From positions 1 to 46,425 of the forward strand of contig JANNGZ010000134.1 in assembly GCA_031404155.1 (NCBI GenBank): a stretch of 46,425 nucleotides of DNA, in the 5' to 3' direction. This document shows positions 42,006 through 46,425 of this stretch, in pieces. This DNA comes from JANNGZ01 sp031404155. GTDB lineage: Bacteria; Pseudomonadota; Gammaproteobacteria; Burkholderiales; Burkholderiaceae_C. How positions within the stretch are numbered: the first letter of the stretch is position 1; every line of letters starts with the position of its first letter. The notes beneath the pieces were generated by a model that worked only from the letters and a program-made list of their open reading frames with translations, ran no database searches and was not told where the DNA came from. The position numbers were made by a program, and so were the translations under genes.

Positions 42006-42554
42006 ATGAAAATGCTCTTGGGCGCCGCCTTGCTGGCGGCCACGTTGCCACTGGCGGCGCAGACCGTCAAGCTCGCCACGTCGATGGGCGACATCACGAT
42101 TCAACTCGACGCGGAAAAGGCGCCGAAGTCGGTGGCCAACTTCGTCCAGTACGTGAAAGCAGGCCACTACGACGGCACAGTCTTCCATCGTGTCATCGAC
42201 AACTTCATGATCCAGGGCGGCGGCATGAAGCCCGACCTGGCCGAGAAGCCGGTGCGGCCGCCGATAGCGCTCGAGAGCCGCACCGGGCTGACCAACCTGC
42301 GCGGCACGGTGGCGATGGCACGCACCATGGTGCCGGACTCGGCGACCGCCCAGTTCTTCATCAACCTGAAGGACAACGCCTTCCTCGACCAGGCCAACTC
42401 GCGCGACGGCAACGGCTATGCGGTGTTCGGCAAGGTCGTCGGCGGCATGGATGTGGTCGACAAAATTCGCGCGGTGCCGGTGGCCAACAAAGGCCCGTTC
42501 GAAAACGTACCCGTACAACTCGTGGTCATCAACAAGGCCACCCTGGAGAAGTGA
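42006..42554 (+). CDS. ppiA: periplasmic peptidyl-prolyl cis-trans isomerase (cyclophilin)
   Basis: 182 residues. An N-terminal signal peptide (MKMLLGAALLAATLPLAAQT) precedes a cyclophilin domain: GDITIQLDAEKAPKSVANFVQYV, HYDGTVFHRVIDNFMIQGGGM (catalytic Arg in FHRV), TVAMARTM, SATAQFFINLKDN and GYAVFGKVVGGMDVVDKI. Catalyses X-Pro isomerisation during folding of exported proteins. ATG 42006 was chosen for the signal peptide. A cytoplasmic paralogue starts one base after its stop, so the two are co-transcribed. Confidence 0.93.
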   Translation: MKMLLGAALLAATLPLAAQTVKLATSMGDITIQLDAEKAPKSVANFVQYVKAGHYDGTVFHRVIDNFMIQGGGMKPDLAEKPVRPPIALESRTGLTNLRGTVAMARTMVPDSATAQFFINLKDNAFLDQANSRDGNGYAVFGKVVGGMDVVDKIRAVPVANKGPFENVPVQLVVINKATLEK

Positions 42555-42555
42555 C

Positions 42556-43059
42556 ATGACCAAAACCGTCGAGATGACCACCAGCAAGGGCTCGATCCGC
42601 ATCGAGCTCGACGACGTCAAGGCCCCGGCGAGCGTGGCGAATTTTCTCGACTACGTGCGCCGGCAGCATTACGACGGCACCGTGTTCCACCGCGTGATCC
42701 CCGGCTTCATGGTGCAGGGTGGCGGCTTCGAACCCGGCATGAGACAGAAGCCGACACAGGCGCCGGTGGCCAACGAAGCGAACAACGGCCTGAAGAACAA
42801 GCACTACACCCTTGCGATGGCGCGCACCAGCGCGCCGCATTCGGCCACCGCGCAGTTCTTCATCAACACCACCGACAACGAGTTCCTGAACTTCAAGTCC
42901 GAATCTCCGCAAGGCTGGGGCTACGCGGTGTTTGCCCGTGTCGTCGCCGGCATGGAGGTGGTGGACACGATCGAAAAGGTGCCCACTGGGCGCAAGGGCA
43001 TGCACGACGACGTGCCGGTGACCGACGTGCTGATCACCAGCATCGTGGTAGTCGACTGA
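42556..43059 (+). CDS. ppiB: cytoplasmic peptidyl-prolyl cis-trans isomerase B (cyclophilin)
   Basis: 167-residue cyclophilin without signal peptide: VEMTTSKGSIRIELDDVKAP, HYDGTVFHRVIPGFMVQGGGFEPGM, YTLAMARTSAPHSATAQFFIN, and GWGYAVFARVVAGMEVVDTIEKV. The catalytic Arg and the Phe/Gln pocket residues are present. GGAG lies eight bases before ATG 42556. It is clearly a paralogue of the preceding periplasmic enzyme, giving one isomerase for each compartment. lpxH follows after 23 bp; the ppiA-ppiB-lpxH order is common in Beta- and Gammaproteobacteria. Confidence 0.94.
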   Translation: MTKTVEMTTSKGSIRIELDDVKAPASVANFLDYVRRQHYDGTVFHRVIPGFMVQGGGFEPGMRQKPTQAPVANEANNGLKNKHYTLAMARTSAPHSATAQFFINTTDNEFLNFKSESPQGWGYAVFARVVAGMEVVDTIEKVPTGRKGMHDDVPVTDVLITSIVVVD

Positions 43060-43082
43060 ACGCGGCGGCCCGCAGCGCTGCG

Positions 43083-43859
43083 ATGTCCACCCTGCCGTCA
43101 TTGCACGAATGGCAGGCCGACCCGGGTTGGCAGCGTATCGAGTTCATCTCCGACCTGCATTTGCAGGAGAGCGAAGCGCAGACTTTCGACGCTTGGCGGC
43201 GGTACCTGGAGGCGACGAGCGCGGACGCGGTGCTGATCCTGGGCGATCTGTTCGAAGCCTGGGTCGGCGACGACGCGCGCACCAGCGGTTTTGAGGCGCG
43301 CTGCACGCAGGTTTTGCGTGAGGCCTCGGCAAGACGGCGTATCGCCTTCATGCAGGGCAACCGCGATTTCCTGCTCGGCGCGGAGATGTTGCGCGATGGC
43401 GGCGTCACCGCCCTGCCCGACCCGACGGTGCTGCTCGCCTTCGGGCAACGTGTACTGCTCAGCCACGGCGACGCGCTTTGCATCGACGACACCGCGTACC
43501 AGGCCTTCAGGCAACAGGTCCGCTCGGCCGCCTGGCAACAGGATTTTCTGGCCCGCACGCTGGAGCAGCGGCGTGCCCTGGCGCGGCAGATGCGCGACGC
43601 GAGCGAATTGCACCAACGAGGCCGAGCACCGGGAATGTGGAGCGATGTCGATCCCGCCACCGCGCTCGAGTGGCTCGGCGCCGCCGGCAGCAATACCCTG
43701 GTGCACGGCCATACCCATCGCCCAGCTTCCGTGCCGATCGCCCCGGGTTTCGAGCGGCATGTGTTGAGCGATTGGGACCTGCATGCCACGCCGCCGCGCG
43801 CCCAGGTGCTGGAGCTCACCGCCGCGGGCTTCGCACGCCGCGCGCTGACGGGCGCCTGA
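43083..43859 (+). CDS. lpxH: UDP-2,3-diacylglucosamine pyrophosphohydrolase
   Basis: Lipid A pathway enzyme that cleaves UDP-2,3-diacylglucosamine to lipid X and UMP at the inner face of the inner membrane. 258-residue calcineurin-like phosphoesterase with the metal motifs ISDLHL (Asp24, His26), LGDLFEAWVGDD (Asp55), QGNRDFLLG (Asn93, Arg94), LSHGDALC and VHGHTHRPA. This layout is LpxH rather than LpxI. ATG 43083 fits the family with an about 18-residue N-terminal extension. The peptidase gene follows after one base. Confidence 0.94.
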   Translation: MSTLPSLHEWQADPGWQRIEFISDLHLQESEAQTFDAWRRYLEATSADAVLILGDLFEAWVGDDARTSGFEARCTQVLREASARRRIAFMQGNRDFLLGAEMLRDGGVTALPDPTVLLAFGQRVLLSHGDALCIDDTAYQAFRQQVRSAAWQQDFLARTLEQRRALARQMRDASELHQRGRAPGMWSDVDPATALEWLGAAGSNTLVHGHTHRPASVPIAPGFERHVLSDWDLHATPPRAQVLELTAAGFARRALTGA

Positions 43860-43860
43860 A

Positions 43861-44664
43861 ATGCTGAGCCTGTGGCGCCGCTGGCGCGACCGCTCGGCGT
43901 TGCAGCGGCGGGCGATTCCCGGCGAGCTCTGGACGCGCACACTGGCCCGCTACCCGTTCCTCGCCGCTCGTAGCGGCGAAGACCTTATCGCGCTGCGCCG
44001 GCTGGCCAGCCAGTTCCTCGACCGCAAGGAGTTCAGTGGCGCTCACGGCTTCGAGGTCAACGACGAAGTCGCGCTGGCGATCGCGGCGCAGGCCTGTTTG
44101 CCGGTGCTGCACCTCGGGCTGGACGCGTACAACGGCTTTGTCGGCATCGTGGTGCATGCCGGCGAGGTGGTGGCGCCGCGCGAGGTGAGTGACGAGCACG
44201 GCGTGGTGCATGCCTACGACGAGGAACTGAGCGGCGAAGCCATGGAGGGCGGGCCGGTGATGTTGTCCTGGTCCGACGTGGCGATGGGCGGCGAACGCCG
44301 CGGGGCCGGCCCGCACGGCGACTTGGAGGGTGCCGACGAATCCTGGGCCTACAACGTCGTCATCCACGAGTTCGCGCATGTGCTGGACATGGCCGACGGC
44401 CAGGCCGATGGCGTGCCACTCCTGCCGAGCCAAACAGCGCGCGAACGCTGGGTCGCCACACTGATGCCGGAGTTCGACCGCTTCAGCGAACGTGTGGTGT
44501 GTGGCCACGACACCGTGCTCGACCCCTATGGCGCCGAGGGCCCCGAGGAGTTCTTTGCGGTCGCGTCGGAGTCGTTCTTCGTGACCCCGGGAGCGCTGAA
44601 AGCAGAACAGCCGGGCTTGTACCGGCTGCTGTCGTCGTACTACCGGCAGGACCCGGCCGGCTGA
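43861..44664 (+). CDS. MtfA-like zinc-dependent peptidase (M90 family)
   Basis: 267-residue cytoplasmic protein with the zinc-peptidase motif HEFAHVLD (His169, Glu170, His173) and downstream DPYGAEGPEEFFAVASESFF supplying the third ligand, as in MtfA/M90 peptidases. N-terminal motifs are ALQRRAIPGELW and LASQFLDRKEFSGAHGFEV. In E. coli MtfA binds the glucose-PTS repressor Mlc; no PTS gene is here, so the role in this organism is open. ATG 43861 immediately follows lpxH, so the pair is probably co-transcribed. It converges on clpA with 15 bp between stops; a small GCCTGA-AAC-TCAGGC hairpin (44671-44685) straddles the junction. Confidence 0.88.
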   Translation: MLSLWRRWRDRSALQRRAIPGELWTRTLARYPFLAARSGEDLIALRRLASQFLDRKEFSGAHGFEVNDEVALAIAAQACLPVLHLGLDAYNGFVGIVVHAGEVVAPREVSDEHGVVHAYDEELSGEAMEGGPVMLSWSDVAMGGERRGAGPHGDLEGADESWAYNVVIHEFAHVLDMADGQADGVPLLPSQTARERWVATLMPEFDRFSERVVCGHDTVLDPYGAEGPEEFFAVASESFFVTPGALKAEQPGLYRLLSSYYRQDPAG

Positions 44665-44679
44665 CTCACCGCCTGAAAC

Positions 44680-46425
44680 TCAGGCCGTTGCGGACTCCGC
44701 CTTCGGCTTGTCGCTCTTCTTCGGCGGCTGGATATCCAGCAGCGTGTTGCCGTCGGCGTCCACGTCCACCGTCAGCCGTCCGCCATCGACCAGGCGGCCG
44801 AACAATAACTCGTCGGCCAGTGCGCGGCGGATCGTGTCCTGGATCAGCCGTTGCATCGGGCGCGCGCCCATCAGTGGGTCGAAGCCCTTCTTGGCCAGGT
44901 GTTTGCGCAGCGCGTCGGTGAAGGAGGCCTCGACCTTCTTCTCTGCGAGTTGGCTCTCCAGCTGGAGCAGGAACTTGTCGACCACGCGCAGGATCACGTC
45001 TTCGTCCAGCGCCTTGAAGCTCACGGTGGCGTCGAGGCGGTTGCGGAACTCGGGTGTGAAGAGGCGCTTGATGTCGGCCATCTCGTCGCCCTGCTCGTGC
45101 TTGCCGGTGAACCCGATGACCGCCTTGTTCATCGTCTCGGCGCCCGCGTTGGTGGTCATCACGATGATCACGTTGCGGAAGTCGGCCTTGCGCCCGTTGT
45201 TGTCGGTCAGCGTGCCATGGTCCATCACCTGCAGCAGCACATTGAAGACGTCAGGGTGCGCCTTTTCGATCTCGTCCATCAGCAGCACCGCGTGCGGCTT
45301 CTTGCTGATGGCCTCGGTGAGCAGGCCGCCCTGGTCGAAACCCACGTAGCCCGGCGGGGCGCCAATGAGTCGGCTGACCGCATGGCGTTCCATGTACTCG
45401 CTCATGTCGAAGCGGATCAACTCGATGCCCAGCACGTAGGCCAACTGCTTGGCCACTTCGGTCTTGCCCACGCCGGTGGGGCCGCTGAAGAGGAAGGAGC
45501 CGATCGGCTTGTCCGGTTTGCCGAGCCCTGACCGTGCCATCTTGATCGCGGCCGCGAGGGCGTCGATCGCCGGATCCTGGCCGAACACGACGCTCTTCAA
45601 ATCGCGGTCCAGCGTCTTCAGCTTGCCGCGGTCGTCGCTGGACACCGAGGCCGGCGGAATGCGGGCGATCTTGGAGACGATGTCCTCGACCTCGCTGCGC
45701 GTGATCGTCTTCTTGCGTTTTGCTGCCGGCAGGATGCGCTGCGCGGCGCCGGCCTCGTCGATCACGTCGATGGCCTTGTCGGGCAGATGGCGGTCGTTGA
45801 TGTACTTGGCCGAGAGTTCAGCGGCGGCTTGCAGGGCACCGACCGCGTACTTGACTTGGTGATGGTCCTCGAAGCGCGACTTCAGGCCCTTGAGGATTTC
45901 GATCGTCTCCTCGACAGAGGGTTCGACCACGTCGATCTTCTGGAACCGCCGCGACAGCGCCGCGTCCTTCTCGAAGATGCCGCGGTACTCGGTGAAGGTG
46001 GTGGCGCCGATGCATTTCATCGCACCGGTGGACAGCGCGGGCTTGAGCAGGTTGCTCGCGTCGAGCGTGCCGCCAGAGGCCGCGCCGGCGCCGATCAGGG
46101 TGTGGATCTCGTCGATGAACAGGATCGCGTTCGGGTGGTCCTTCAGCGACTTGAGCACGCCCTTCAGGCGCTGCTCGAAATCGCCGCGGTACTTGGTGCC
46201 CGCGAGCAGCGCGCCCATGTCCAGCGAATAGACCGTGGACTCGGCCAGCACCTCCGGCACTTCGCCCTCGGTGATGCGCCAGGCCAGGCCTTCGGCGATC
46301 GCGGTCTTCCCGACACCCGCTTCGCCCACCAGCAGCGGATTGTTCTTGCGCCGGCGGCACAGGATCTGGATCACGCGCTCAACCTCGAGTTCGCGGCCGA
46401 TCAGCGGGTCGATCTTGCCGTCGCG
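44680..46425 (-). CDS. clpA: ATP-dependent Clp protease ATP-binding subunit ClpA, C-terminal part
   Basis: AAA+ unfoldase that feeds substrates to ClpP. The right window edge cuts the gene; 581 C-terminal residues are visible. The first ATPase ring has Walker A GEAGVGKT and Walker B LFIDEIHTLIGAGA. The second has Walker A GPTGVGKT, Walker B VLLMDEIEKAH, and YVGFDQGGLLTEAI. An IGF tripeptide (KAVIGFTGK) occupies the ClpP-docking loop position. The end is a charged tail (PPKKSDKPKAESATA). The N-terminal substrate/ClpS-binding domain lies outside. clpS, normally adjacent upstream of clpA, would lie beyond the edge. Confidence 0.95.
   Translation of the reverse strand, partial: RDGKIDPLIGRELEVERVIQILCRRRKNNPLLVGEAGVGKTAIAEGLAWRITEGEVPEVLAESTVYSLDMGALLAGTKYRGDFEQRLKGVLKSLKDHPNAILFIDEIHTLIGAGAASGGTLDASNLLKPALSTGAMKCIGATTFTEYRGIFEKDAALSRRFQKIDVVEPSVEETIEILKGLKSRFEDHHQVKYAVGALQAAAELSAKYINDRHLPDKAIDVIDEAGAAQRILPAAKRKKTITRSEVEDIVSKIARIPPASVSSDDRGKLKTLDRDLKSVVFGQDPAIDALAAAIKMARSGLGKPDKPIGSFLFSGPTGVGKTEVAKQLAYVLGIELIRFDMSEYMERHAVSRLIGAPPGYVGFDQGGLLTEAISKKPHAVLLMDEIEKAHPDVFNVLLQVMDHGTLTDNNGRKADFRNVIIVMTTNAGAETMNKAVIGFTGKHEQGDEMADIKRLFTPEFRNRLDATVSFKALDEDVILRVVDKFLLQLESQLAEKKVEASFTDALRKHLAKKGFDPLMGARPMQRLIQDTIRRALADELLFGRLVDGGRLTVDVDADGNTLLDIQPPKKSDKPKAESATA

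Overview
The window is about 46.4 kb of GC-rich chromosomal DNA, densely packed with genes in short operons joined by ATGA/GTGA overlaps. Gene order and protein motifs point to a betaproteobacterium of the order Burkholderiales. Evidence includes cysS / AlkA-type glycosylase / accA / tilS / lysC / tRNA-Ser; ygfZ / DUF4936 / NRDE divergent from mltG / tmk / holB / pilZ / tatD; and tandem cyclophilins next to lpxH. Placement near the Rubrivivax-Leptothrix-Ideonella group is inference. I saw no prophage, insertion sequence, CRISPR array or plasmid function. Both ends cut a gene: dusA on the left and clpA on the right.

Left part (1-9.9 kb). The end of dusA is followed by mtnP, mtnA and a FucA-like class II aldolase. 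This set fits the short methylthioadenosine 'DHAP shunt' rather than the full methionine salvage pathway. Next come a PGAP1-like lipase with a 12-bp minisatellite linker, a small secreted protein that appears frameshifted, a small membrane protein, a beta-propeller lipoprotein, a membrane/coiled-coil protein, a TerB-like protein and a cyclic-nucleotide-binding protein.

Polyamine/GABA block (9.9-17.4 kb, all minus strand). The transcription order is a gamma-glutamyl-GABA hydrolase, a glutamylpolyamine-synthetase-type glutamine synthetase and a SpuC-like aminotransferase (the Pseudomonas spuABC order). After these come GabT, a second glutamine-synthetase-like ligase and an EamA exporter, the last three joined by 4-bp overlaps. 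Isocitrate lyase (aceA) is divergent across an AT-richer 420-bp region with a good sigma-70 promoter and a spaced inverted repeat, and it ends in two hairpins and a U-tract.

Middle (19-29.7 kb). An autoregulated-looking YtrA-type regulator / ABC ATPase / permease operon is followed by a thioesterase-GNAT fusion. Then comes the ygfZ operon, back-to-back with the mltG-tmk-holB-pilZ-tatD-ankyrin operon, with only 22 bp between the two start codons. A perfect 17-bp hairpin sits between pilZ and tatD.

Right part (29.7-46.4 kb). This holds an RND efflux pair without a local outer-membrane partner, a DUF72 protein, tRNA-Ser(GCU) with a clear terminator, the lysC-tilS-accA-glycosylase-cysS run, two cyclophilins, LpxH, an MtfA-type peptidase and the C-terminal two thirds of ClpA. 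Most of the window is housekeeping. The points most worth a second look are the MTA shunt operon, the gabT-ligase-exporter operon, the thioesterase-GNAT fusion and several intergenic inverted repeats.
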